This document shows, one piece after another, positions 56,613 through 64,000 of a DNA stretch of 64,000 bases; position 1 is the first letter of the stretch; every line of letters starts with the position of its first letter. Source of the stretch: Rhodococcus antarcticus (GTDB lineage Bacteria; Actinomycetota; Actinomycetes; Mycobacteriales; Mycobacteriaceae); contig NZ_CP110615.1 in NCBI RefSeq assembly GCF_026153295.1, forward strand, positions 1,550,001-1,614,000, read 5' to 3'. The notes under the pieces were generated by a model. It was not told the origin of the DNA. It did not search any database and worked only from the letters and a program-made list of their open reading frames with translations. The translations under genes and the position numbers were made by a program.

Positions 56613-57965
56613 GTGGCCGAAGAAGCAGAGACCGTCAGCGAGTCCCGCGCCGAGCTCGAGGTGGTCGAGCTGACCAGCCAGCTGATCAGGATCGACTCCA
56701 CCAACACCGGGGACCCGGCGACGCTGGTGGGGGAGCAGGAGGCCGCCGAGTGGGTGGTCCGCCAGCTCGAGGAGGTCGGCTACCAGACCACGCTGGTGGA
56801 GTCCGGCATGCCCGGGCGGGCCAACGTCTTCTGCCGCCTGGAGGGTGCGGACAGCACGCGCGGGGCCCTTCTGGTGCACGGGCACCTGGACGTGGTGCCG
56901 GCCGAGCCCGCCGACTGGTCGGTGCACCCGTTCTCCGGCGCGGTGGAGGACGGGTACCTGTGGGGCCGCGGGGCGGTGGACATGAAGGACATGGTCGGGA
57001 TGACCCTGGCCGTCGCCCGGCAGTTCAAGGCCGAGGGCGTCGTCCCGCCGCGCGACATCGTCTTCGCGTTCCTGGCCGACGAGGAGGCCGGCGGCACCTG
57101 GGGCTCGCACTGGCTCGTGGAGCACCGCCCGGACCTGTTCGAGGGCATCACCGAGGCCGTGGGCGAGGTGGGCGGGTTCTCGCTGACCGTCGGCCGTCCG
57201 GACGGCACCGACGTCCGCCTGTACCTGGTGGAGACCGCGGAGAAGGGCATCGCCTGGATGCGGCTGCGGGCCCGCGCCCGCGCCGGCCACGGGTCCTTCC
57301 TGCACCCCGACAACGCCGTCACCATGCTGGCCGCGGCCGTCGCCCGGCTCGGCACGCACACGTTCCCGCTGGTCATGACCGAGTCGGTGACGCAGTTCCT
57401 GGCCGCGGTCAGCGAGGAGACCGGGCTGACCTTCGACCCGGAGTCCCCGGACATCGACGGCACGCTGGAGAAGCTCGGCAGCATCAGCCGCATCGTCGGC
57501 GCCACCCTCCGGGACACCGCGAACCCGACCATGCTCACCGCCGGCTACAAGGCCAACGTCATCCCGCAGACCGCGGAGGCCGTGGTCGACTGCCGCGTGC
57601 TGCCCGGGCGCCAGGCCGCGTTCGAGCGCGAGGTCGACGAGCTCCTCGGCCCCGACGTCGAGCGCGAGTGGGTCACCCAGCTCGAGGCCTACGAGACCAC
57701 GTTCGACGGCGATCTGGTGGACGCCATGAACGACGCGGTGCTGGCGCACGACCCCGACGGGCGCACGGTGCCGTACATGCTCTCCGGCGGCACCGACGCG
57801 AAGGCCTTCGCCAAGCTCGGTGTCCGCTGCTTCGGCTTCGCGCCGCTGCGCCTGCCTCCCGAGCTCGACTTCGCCGCCCTGTTCCACGGGGTGGACGAGC
57901 GGGTACCCGTGGAATCCTTGCGCTTCGGCACCCGCGTGCTCGACCACTTCCTCCGCCACTGCTGA
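56613..57965 (+). CDS. M20 family metallopeptidase
   Basis: A 450-aa zinc hydrolase of the ArgE/DapE/carboxypeptidase family. LLVHGHLDVVPAEPADWSVHPFSG holds the first metal His and Asp; GRGAVDMKDM the bridging Asp; FLADEEAGGTWGSHWL the catalytic Glu pair; and ALFHGVDERVPVESL the last His. A dimerisation domain lies at about 190-330. The substrate is unknown. GTG 56613 sits 104 bp from tRNA-Leu. An SDR gene follows after 19 bp. Confidence 0.92.
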   Translation: MAEEAETVSESRAELEVVELTSQLIRIDSTNTGDPATLVGEQEAAEWVVRQLEEVGYQTTLVESGMPGRANVFCRLEGADSTRGALLVHGHLDVVPAEPADWSVHPFSGAVEDGYLWGRGAVDMKDMVGMTLAVARQFKAEGVVPPRDIVFAFLADEEAGGTWGSHWLVEHRPDLFEGITEAVGEVGGFSLTVGRPDGTDVRLYLVETAEKGIAWMRLRARARAGHGSFLHPDNAVTMLAAAVARLGTHTFPLVMTESVTQFLAAVSEETGLTFDPESPDIDGTLEKLGSISRIVGATLRDTANPTMLTAGYKANVIPQTAEAVVDCRVLPGRQAAFEREVDELLGPDVEREWVTQLEAYETTFDGDLVDAMNDAVLAHDPDGRTVPYMLSGGTDAKAFAKLGVRCFGFAPLRLPPELDFAALFHGVDERVPVESLRFGTRVLDHFLRHC

Positions 57966-57984
57966 GCGCAACGAAAGGGAACAC

Positions 57985-58770
57985 GTGAGCTACCAGGACA
58001 AGGTCGTCCTCATCACCGGCGGGGGCTCGGGCTTCGGCGCGGCCGCCGCCCGCCGCCTGGCCGCCGGCGGCGCACGGGTGGCCCTGCTGGACCGGCACAC
58101 GGAGTCGGTCTCCGCCGTCGCCGAGGAGGTCGACGGCTTCGCGATCGTCGGCGACGTCACCGACCCGGACACCTCCACCCGCGCCGTGTTCGAGACCGAG
58201 GAACGCTTCGGTCGCCTCGACGTCGCGTTCCTCAACGCCGGGACCGTGGGAGGTCAGCTGGCCAGCGACGACGCCCTCGACCTCGCCCGCTACCGGGCCG
58301 TCGTGGGGGTGAACCTCGACGCCGTGGTCTACGGGACGTGCGCGGCGGTGCCGGCCCTGCGCCGGGCCGGGGGTGGACAGATCGTGGCGACGGCCTCGCT
58401 GGCCGGGCTCGTGGCCATCCCGGACGACCCCGTCTACACGCTGACCAAGCACGCGGTGGTCGGGTACGTGAAGGCCGTGGGAGCACAGCTGGCGGGAGAG
58501 GGGATCCGGGTCAACGCGCTGTGCCCCGGGTTCGCCGACACCCCGCTCATCGCTGACCACCGGGACGCCTTCGTGGCGGCCTCGTTCCCGCTGCTCACCA
58601 CCGAGGACGTGGTGGACGCCCTGGAGCTGGTGCTGGCCGGGGAGGGCACGGCGGAGTGCTGGTTCATCCAGCCCGGCCGCGAGAGCGAGCCCTTCCGCTT
58701 CCGGGGAGTACCCGGTCCGCGCGCCGGGGTGACCTCCCAGGCGCCCCCCGCGGGCGCCCTGCACCCCTGA
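57985..58770 (+). CDS. short-chain dehydrogenase/reductase
   Basis: A 261-aa NAD(P) enzyme. TGGGSGFGAAAARRL is the cofactor loop, LNAGTV the next strand, TASLAGLVAIPDDPVYTLTKHAVVGYVK holds Ser, Tyr and Lys, and CPGFADTPLI follows. Asp in LLDRH suggests NAD. Substrate unknown. Likely co-transcribed with the M20 gene; AAAGGGA lies before the GTG. Confidence 0.9.
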   Translation: MSYQDKVVLITGGGSGFGAAAARRLAAGGARVALLDRHTESVSAVAEEVDGFAIVGDVTDPDTSTRAVFETEERFGRLDVAFLNAGTVGGQLASDDALDLARYRAVVGVNLDAVVYGTCAAVPALRRAGGGQIVATASLAGLVAIPDDPVYTLTKHAVVGYVKAVGAQLAGEGIRVNALCPGFADTPLIADHRDAFVAASFPLLTTEDVVDALELVLAGEGTAECWFIQPGRESEPFRFRGVPGPRAGVTSQAPPAGALHP

Positions 58771-58823
58771 GCCCTGGGGTCGCGGTCTGACGGTGGGCAG
58801 CCCGACGGTCGGCGTGCCCGCCG

Positions 58824-59897
58824 TCAGACCGCGCTGCCCACCGCATCCGCCACCGAGGCGAATCCCCCGGCGCGCACCCGGCGCGCCAGCCCCCGGTGCA
58901 CCGAGCGCGCCCAGAACGGTCCGCGGTAGACGAACGCCGTGTACCCCTGCACCAGGCTCGCGCCCGCCGTGATGCGCTCCCAGGCGTCGTCCGCGGTCTC
59001 GATGCCGCCCACGGACACCAGGACGAGCCCGTCGCCCACCCGGGCCCGCAGCCGGCGCAGCACCTCCACCGAGCGCGCTGCGACCGGGGCCCCAGACACG
59101 CCACCGGCCCCGGCCGCCTCCACCACGGCCGGGGGAGTCGCCAGGCCCGCCCGGGACACCGTCGTGTTCGTCGCGACGATCCCAGCGAGCCCCAGCTCCA
59201 CGGCGAGGTCGGCCACGGCGTCGACGTCCTCGTCGGAGAGGTCCGGCGCGATCTTCACCAGCACCGGCACGTCCACCACCGCGAGGACTGCCGAGAGCAG
59301 GGGCCGCAGCGACGCCACGGCCTGCAGGTCGCGCAGCCCCGGGGTGTTGGGCGAGCTGACGTTCACCACCACCCAGTCGGCCAGCGGGGCGAGCAGCCGG
59401 GCACCGGCCACGTAGTCGGCCGGCGCGTCCTCCGCCGCCACCACCTTGGTCTTGCCGATGTTCACCGCCACGGGGATCGCGGACCGCCTGCGGCGCAACC
59501 GGTCCGCGGCCGCGCCGGCGCCCTGGTTGTTGAACCCCATGCGGTTGAGCAGCGCGCGGTCGGCCGGCAGCCGGAACATCCGCGGAGCGGGGTTGCCCGG
59601 CTGCGCCTGGGCGGTGACGGTGCCCACCTCCACGTGCCCGAACCCCAGCGCGCTCCAGGCGTCGACCCCGGTGGCGTCCTTGTCGAACCCCGCGGCCAGC
59701 CCCAGCGGCCCGGCGTGGTCCACACCGAGCACCCGGGTGCGCAGCACGGGGTCCCGGACGCCGAGCAGCCGGGTCAGCCCCCACCGCAGCGGGGCGGTGC
59801 GGCCGGCGAGACGGATGAGCGTGAAGCCCAGGTGGTGTGCCCGTTCCGGGTCCAGCCGGGTGAACACCCACCGGAACAGCAGCGCGTACGGGCTCAC
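58824..59897 (-). CDS. pyrD: dihydroorotate dehydrogenase (quinone), class 2
   Basis: A 357-aa membrane-associated flavoenzyme of pyrimidine synthesis, passing electrons to menaquinone. The N-terminal helical pair [21 protein letters not shown] is the class 2 quinone-binding extension. [46 protein letters not shown] (catalytic Ser) and [28 protein letters not shown] complete it. GTG overlaps the DUF5703 gene stop (GTGA). Confidence 0.96.
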   Translation of the reverse strand: MSPYALLFRWVFTRLDPERAHHLGFTLIRLAGRTAPLRWGLTRLLGVRDPVLRTRVLGVDHAGPLGLAAGFDKDATGVDAWSALGFGHVEVGTVTAQAQPGNPAPRMFRLPADRALLNRMGFNNQGAGAAADRLRRRRSAIPVAVNIGKTKVVAAEDAPADYVAGARLLAPLADWVVVNVSSPNTPGLRDLQAVASLRPLLSAVLAVVDVPVLVKIAPDLSDEDVDAVADLAVELGLAGIVATNTTVSRAGLATPPAVVEAAGAGGVSGAPVAARSVEVLRRLRARVGDGLVLVSVGGIETADDAWERITAGASLVQGYTAFVYRGPFWARSVHRGLARRVRAGGFASVADAVGSAV

Positions 59898-60121
59898 GTG
59901 GCGGGACCGGGCAGGGTGCGGCCGGTCCGCCGGCGACGGAGCACCACCCGCCGCGTCCCGTCGGCGTACAGCCGCACCCGGGACAGCTCCCACCCGCCGT
60001 ACTCGGCCTGGATGGCCAGCTGCACCGAGGCGGTCAGCCGGGAGACGTCCGGCGGAAGCCGCAGGGGGTGGTACTCCCAGTCGTCGCCGTCGAACGGTCG
60101 CGGCCCGGGGAGCCTGCTCAT
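59894..60121 (-). CDS. DUF5703 protein
   Basis: A 75-aa protein, [51 protein letters not shown], typical of a small actinobacterial family that always sits before pyrD. Compact beta/alpha, no membrane part. Function unknown. Stop overlaps pyrD. Confidence 0.85.
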   Translation of the reverse strand: MSRLPGPRPFDGDDWEYHPLRLPPDVSRLTASVQLAIQAEYGGWELSRVRLYADGTRRVVLRRRRTGRTLPGPAT

Positions 60122-60175
60122 CGGGTGCCCTCTCTCGCCTGGCTGCTCACCGGGTCGTCCCGGGCTCAGGACTCG

Positions 60176-61198
60176 TCATCCTCGCGCCCCGGGCACTATC
60201 CGCTGCACCCCGGCACCGGTGGCCGAGCTGACCAGCACTACGCCGTCGGCGGGGTCCACGGCCACCGAGTTCGGCTGCGCGACCGTGTCGAAGCGGTAGC
60301 GCTCCACGGGTTCGCCACCCCGCACGTCGTAGCCGACCACCTGGTTCGTGGCCGTCAGGGTCACCCAGGCCAGGTCCGTCGTCGGGTCGTAGGCGATGCC
60401 GTAGGGCGAACCGGGGACCGGGTAGCGCTGCCTCATCAGCAGCGGGTCCGCCCCGAGGGCGATGAGCTCCCCGCCCGTGGTGTCCACCACGAGCACCCGC
60501 CCGTACCGGTCGGCCACGGCGTTGGTGGCACCCTCCCCGGCCCGCAGCGCCACGCCCAGGCTGTCGGACCCGAGGTCGAGAACGGCTGCCGCGGTCTGCT
60601 GGCGGTCCACGGCCACCACCGCGCCCGCAGCCTCCACGAGGTCGTCCACCCCGGCGAGTCCACCGACGGTGGCCTGCACCGTGCCGTCGGGCCCCAGCAG
60701 CACGGTCGTCCCGGAGCCCAGGCCCGCCGCCACCCGGCCGTCCGACAGCTGCAGCACCGCCGTGACGTCGCCGTCCACCGCCGTGGAGGTGAGGGCACCG
60801 GAGGTGGTGTCGACCCGGGCGACCGCTCCGGGCAGCGCCACCAGGACGCTGCCCCCGTCCCCGGCCAGCTCCACCTGGGTGGCCGGGGCGGGCAGGGGCA
60901 CGCTCCGGGCGGCGCGCGACAGGTCGTCCAGGTCCAGCAGCACCAGCCTGTCGGGTCCGGTCGCCGCGAGCACCAGGGTGCGGGTGCTCCGGTCGACCAC
61001 CGTGGCGGTGAGCGGGGACCCCACCGTGGTGGTGGTGCCGGGCAGCGCACCCGTCTGCTGCGGGGACGTCGCCGGCTGGGCCGCGGGGATCGTGTCCAGC
61101 GTGGACGCCCCGCCGCTCGAACCCCCGGAGGAGCAGCCGGCCAGCAGCAGCGCGGCCACCACCGACCCCGTCACCGCCGACCGGACCAGCACCGTCAC
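60176..61198 (-). CDS. YncE-like beta-propeller lipoprotein
   Basis: A 340-aa exported protein. Signal with lipobox LAGC (Cys22) then a Gly/Ser/Thr linker (about 24-55) and a run of about six repeated beta units such as VVAVDRQQTAAAVLDLG, VADRYGRVLVVDTTGGEL, GSPYGIAYDPTTDLAWVTL and QPNSVAVDPADGVVLVSS, i.e. a seven-bladed propeller. GAGAGGG lies 4 bases before the GTG. Probably surface-bound; ligand unknown. Confidence 0.85.
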   Translation of the reverse strand: MTVLVRSAVTGSVVAALLLAGCSSGGSSGGASTLDTIPAAQPATSPQQTGALPGTTTTVGSPLTATVVDRSTRTLVLAATGPDRLVLLDLDDLSRAARSVPLPAPATQVELAGDGGSVLVALPGAVARVDTTSGALTSTAVDGDVTAVLQLSDGRVAAGLGSGTTVLLGPDGTVQATVGGLAGVDDLVEAAGAVVAVDRQQTAAAVLDLGSDSLGVALRAGEGATNAVADRYGRVLVVDTTGGELIALGADPLLMRQRYPVPGSPYGIAYDPTTDLAWVTLTATNQVVGYDVRGGEPVERYRFDTVAQPNSVAVDPADGVVLVSSATGAGVQRIVPGARG

Positions 61199-61374
61199 CA
61201 CGCCCTCTCGTCGACCCCGGCAGACACCCGCTCCCCGCACCAGCATCCCCGACCGTCCGGGGGACGACCGCCCGGACCGCTGTGAGCCGGGGCACCTCGT
61301 CCTCCGGCGGGTACCGGTGGCGCCGGGATACCGTGACGGATCAGCCGTCCTTCGGGGACGAGAGGAGTACACCA

Positions 61375-61716
61375 GTGAGCCCACCCGTCTTCGAGCTCTC
61401 CGAGCTCACCACCGGCGCGCACGCACACGGGTTCGGCCACGTGGGCGACGGCCGGGAGTTCGCCTTCCGCGTCCGCAGCAACCTCGCGGTCGTCGAGATC
61501 TACAAGGTCGACGCCGCGGAGGTCTTTCCGCTGCCGGAGGACGTGGAGGCCACGGCGCAGCGCTCCGTCACCGACGTCGACCTCACCGACGAGCGCGGGC
61601 TGCTGGCCCTGGTCCGCGACCTCGTCGCCGAGGCGGAGCCCACCGACGGCGGCGGGGTGGAGACCACCGTCCGCACCTTCCTCAGCCGCCTCGGCTCGGT
61701 GATGGACGGCTGGTAG
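61375..61716 (+). CDS. conserved hypothetical protein, 113 aa
   Basis: An acidic soluble protein, FELSELTTGAHAHGFGHVGDGREFAFRVRSNLAVVEIYKVDAAEVFPLPEDVEATAQRSVTDVDLTDERGLLALVRDLVAEAEP, with an alpha/beta look. A small actinobacterial family of unknown function, in my judgement. AGAGGAG lies 8 bases before the GTG. It converges with the aldo/keto reductase. Confidence 0.75.
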   Translation: MSPPVFELSELTTGAHAHGFGHVGDGREFAFRVRSNLAVVEIYKVDAAEVFPLPEDVEATAQRSVTDVDLTDERGLLALVRDLVAEAEPTDGGGVETTVRTFLSRLGSVMDGW

Positions 61717-61722
61717 GCGCGC

Positions 61723-62667
61723 TCAGGTCGAGCTGACGTCGTCCAGGGCCGCCCGGATCGCGGCCGGGAGGGTGAGGGACTCGACGGCCAGCACCCCGGT
61801 GAGCTGCGCGGCGTCGCGGCCACCGACGATCGCGCTCGCCACGCCGGGTCGGTCGCGCACCCACGCCAGGGCCACGGCGAGCGGGGACGTGCCCAACCCG
61901 TCGGCGGCGGTGACGACCGCCTCCACCACCCGGTTGGCGTGCGCGGTGCGGTGCCCCTCCAGTGCCGCGGCCAGGTGCGGGCTGGCGCCACGCGAGTCGG
62001 CCGGGGTACCGGTGCGGTACTTGCCGGTGAGCACGCCGCGCGCCAGCGGCACGGCCGCCAGCAGCCCCATCCCGTGGTGCACCGCGGCGGGCAGGAGCTC
62101 CTCCTCGGCGCCACGCTCGAGCAGCGAGTGCTCCGCCTGCACGGCGACCAGCGAGCCCGGGGGGACGGCGGCGGCGACCGTGGCCACCTGCCAGCCGGTG
62201 TGCTCCCGCAGGCCCACGTACCGGGTCCGCCCGCTGCGGACGGCGGCGTCGAGGGTGGCGGCGACCTCCGCCACGGGCGTCCGCGGGTCGAACCCCCCCA
62301 CCTGCCACAGGTCGAGGTGGTCGGTGCCCAGCTCGGCGAGGGTGGCGTCGAGCTGGGCGAGCATCGTGGTCCGGGAGCAGTCCAGCACCGAGCCCGACGT
62401 GCTGGACAGCACGAGCGCCGAGCGGGGAACCAGGTCGCCCACGAGCCCGGCGAGCACCGACTGCGCTGCCCCCTCCGTGTACACCGGCGAGGTGTCGACC
62501 AGCGTGCCTCCGGCGTCCACGAAGGCGACGAGCTGCGCCGCAGCCTCGTCCGCGTCGGTGTCGCGCCCCCAGGTGAAGGTGCCCAGGCCGGTGCGCGAGA
62601 CCCGCAGCCCCCCCGCACCGACGACGCGCTGGGCCACGGGCGGTCGGTCGGCGCTTCGCTGTTCCAC
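61723..62667 (-). CDS. aldo/keto reductase
   Basis: A 314-aa TIM-barrel NADPH oxidoreductase. Asp and Tyr of the tetrad are in VDAGGTLVDTSPVYTEGAAQSVLAGL, the distal block DHLDLWQVGGFDP is present, and the C-terminal cofactor loop includes VASAIVGGRDAAQL. The usual active-site Lys appears replaced (SSTSGS region) and HYIGxS is shifted, so activity may differ. Substrate unknown. Confidence 0.85.
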   Translation of the reverse strand: MEQRSADRPPVAQRVVGAGGLRVSRTGLGTFTWGRDTDADEAAAQLVAFVDAGGTLVDTSPVYTEGAAQSVLAGLVGDLVPRSALVLSSTSGSVLDCSRTTMLAQLDATLAELGTDHLDLWQVGGFDPRTPVAEVAATLDAAVRSGRTRYVGLREHTGWQVATVAAAVPPGSLVAVQAEHSLLERGAEEELLPAAVHHGMGLLAAVPLARGVLTGKYRTGTPADSRGASPHLAAALEGHRTAHANRVVEAVVTAADGLGTSPLAVALAWVRDRPGVASAIVGGRDAAQLTGVLAVESLTLPAAIRAALDDVSST

Positions 62668-62791
62668 GAGGACGGGAGCCTAGGCCGCGGCACTCTCGCC
62701 GGCGTGCAGGCTCGCCGCGATGAGGGCGCTCTCAGGCTCTTCCGGCCGCGCTGGCCCTGCGGGGGTGCCGGGACCGGTAGCGTCCGCCGCC

Positions 62792-63835
62792 GTGAGACTC
62801 GGACTGAACATGGGGTACTGGGGAGCCGGCAACGACGCGGCCAACCTCGAGCTGGCGATCGAGGCCGAGCGCCTCGGCTACGCGGTGGTGTGGGCGGCGG
62901 AGGCCTACGGGTCGGACGTGCCCACCGTGCTGTCGTGGGTGGCGGCGCAGACGTCGACCATCGACATCGGCAGTGCCATCCTGCAGATTCCGGCGCGCAC
63001 GCCCGCCATGACCGCGATGACGGCGGCCACGCTGGACACCCTGAGCGGGGGCCGCTTCCGGCTCGGCCTCGGCGTCTCGGGGCCGCAGGTCTCCGAGGGC
63101 TGGCACGGGGTGCGCTTCGACAAGCCGCTCGGGCGGACCCGCGAGTACGTGCAGGTGGTCCGGCAGGCGCTGAGCCGGGAGAAGGTCCGCTTCTCCGGGG
63201 AGCACTACGTGCTGCCGCTGCCCGACGGACCCGGCAAGGCCCTGCAGCTGACCGTGCACGGCGCGCGACCGGACCTGCCGGTGTACCTCGCCTCCATCGG
63301 TCCCAAGAACCTCGAGCTCACCGGCGAGATCGCCGACGGCTGGCTCGGGCTGTTCGTCACCCCGGACGGGCTGGGCGAGCAGCTCGCGCTGATCGGCGCC
63401 GGGCGGGCGAAGGTCGGCAAGGACCTCACCGGCTTCGACGTCGTGCCCACCGCGCCGCTGGTGCCGGGCCAGGACTGGCAGACCTGCGCTGACTCCGTGC
63501 GCCCGTACTCCGCCCTCTACGTCGGGGGGATGGGCAGCCGGGAGAAGAACTTCTACAACAACCAGGCCGTCCGGATGGGCTTCGGCGACGCCGCGGCCAC
63601 CGTCCAGGAGGAGTACCTGGCGCGTCGCTACGACGCCGCCATGGCCGCGGTGCCCCTGGAGTTCATCGACGCCACCGCGCTGCTGGGGCCCGTGCCCCGC
63701 ATCGCCGAGCGCATGCAGGGACTCGCCGCGGCCGGGGTCACCACCCTCACGATCTCCGTCATGCCGGGGGTCGACGGCGTCGCCGCGCTGCGGGCCGGCG
63801 CCGAGGCCCTGGACCTCGCCGGGGTGGGCGCCTGA
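62792..63835 (+). CDS. LLM class F420-dependent oxidoreductase
   Basis: A 347-aa TIM-barrel flavin/F420-fold enzyme. [74 protein letters not shown] (F420 loop) and GLFVTPD are typical of actinobacterial F420 oxidoreductases. F420 use is expected for this branch but not proven. The GTG lies before the conserved opening [11 protein letters not shown]. Its stop overlaps uppP. Confidence 0.9.
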   Translation: MRLGLNMGYWGAGNDAANLELAIEAERLGYAVVWAAEAYGSDVPTVLSWVAAQTSTIDIGSAILQIPARTPAMTAMTAATLDTLSGGRFRLGLGVSGPQVSEGWHGVRFDKPLGRTREYVQVVRQALSREKVRFSGEHYVLPLPDGPGKALQLTVHGARPDLPVYLASIGPKNLELTGEIADGWLGLFVTPDGLGEQLALIGAGRAKVGKDLTGFDVVPTAPLVPGQDWQTCADSVRPYSALYVGGMGSREKNFYNNQAVRMGFGDAAATVQEEYLARRYDAAMAAVPLEFIDATALLGPVPRIAERMQGLAAAGVTTLTISVMPGVDGVAALRAGAEALDLAGVGA

Positions 63836-64000
63836 TGGACATGACCTGGTTCCAGGCCCTCGTCCTCGGGCTCGTGCAGGGGCTGACCGAGTTCCTGCCC
63901 ATCTCGTCCTCGGCCCACCTGCGGATCGTCTCCGGGGTGTTCTTCGGTGGTGACGCGGGTGCCTCGTTCACCGCCGTCACCCAGCTCGGCACCGAGGCCG
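63835..64000 (+). CDS. uppP: undecaprenyl-diphosphatase, N-terminal part (runs off window)
   Basis: First 55 residues of the integral membrane phosphatase that recycles undecaprenyl carrier for peptidoglycan and resists bacitracin. [20 protein letters not shown] is the diagnostic first motif (about residues 8-27) with the catalytic Glu. ATG overlaps the preceding stop by one base. Confidence 0.95.
   Translation, partial: MDMTWFQALVLGLVQGLTEFLPISSSAHLRIVSGVFFGGDAGASFTAVTQLGTEA

Overview
The window is very GC-rich (about 70% or more), with GTG as common as ATG as a start codon and many 4-base stop/start overlaps (GTGA, ATGA). Its families (DUF1206, DUF3618, DUF4235, DUF5703, MpaB-like DUF2236, an F420-type LLM oxidoreductase, a trans-acting enoyl reductase homologue) point to a chromosome of a high-GC Actinomycetota, most likely near the Mycobacteriales/Pseudonocardiales. 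The genus cannot be fixed from the sequence alone.

Layout. 1-8.7 kb: the 5' end of an acyl-CoA dehydrogenase diverging from a TetR regulator, two small membrane proteins, a gene-free stretch of about 540 bp with tandem and inverted repeats, a PHP phosphoesterase head-to-head with a class III CoA-transferase, a TesB thioesterase, an unknown 592-aa protein and an AlaDH/PNT-like dehydrogenase. 8.7-12.7 kb: a four-gene ABC importer. 12.8-23.8 kb: mixed metabolism (MpaB-like oxygenase, GDPD, hotdog protein, MOSC protein, hydrolase, 3-hydroxybutyrate dehydrogenase with a possible leader ORF, a CBS/NDH-2/SelO operon, ABM protein, enoyl reductase). 23.8-30.4 kb: ppsR-ppsA-membrane protein, then a divergent UvrA-like ATPase. 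30.5-33.2 kb: a translationally coupled set of small envelope proteins and a DUF1206 protein.

33.3-44 kb is the most unusual part. A CsoR operator precedes csoR, copZ and copA, and the copA stop overlaps the start of a Complex-I-like gene set: nuoA, a degenerate NuoB/NuoD-like protein with one cysteine, then nuoH, J, K, L, M and N. The hydrophilic subunits that oxidise NADH and carry Fe-S clusters (C, E, F, G, I) are absent, B is degenerate, and several signature residues in H, M and N are changed. It looks like a stand-alone membrane-arm module co-transcribed with copper efflux.

44-52 kb: the phenylacetyl-CoA epoxidase operon paaABCDE behind a PaaR-type operator, a TetR (probably PaaR), a cation/proton antiporter and DNA polymerase IV. 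51.9-56.45 kb: a small integrated element bounded by a 27-bp repeat of the 3' end of tRNA-Leu(GAG). It carries cell-envelope and phage-type genes and a tyrosine integrase broken by three apparent frameshifts. 56.4-64 kb: tRNA-Leu, M20 peptidase, SDR, pyrD with a DUF5703 gene, a YncE-like lipoprotein, small and redox enzymes, and the start of uppP.
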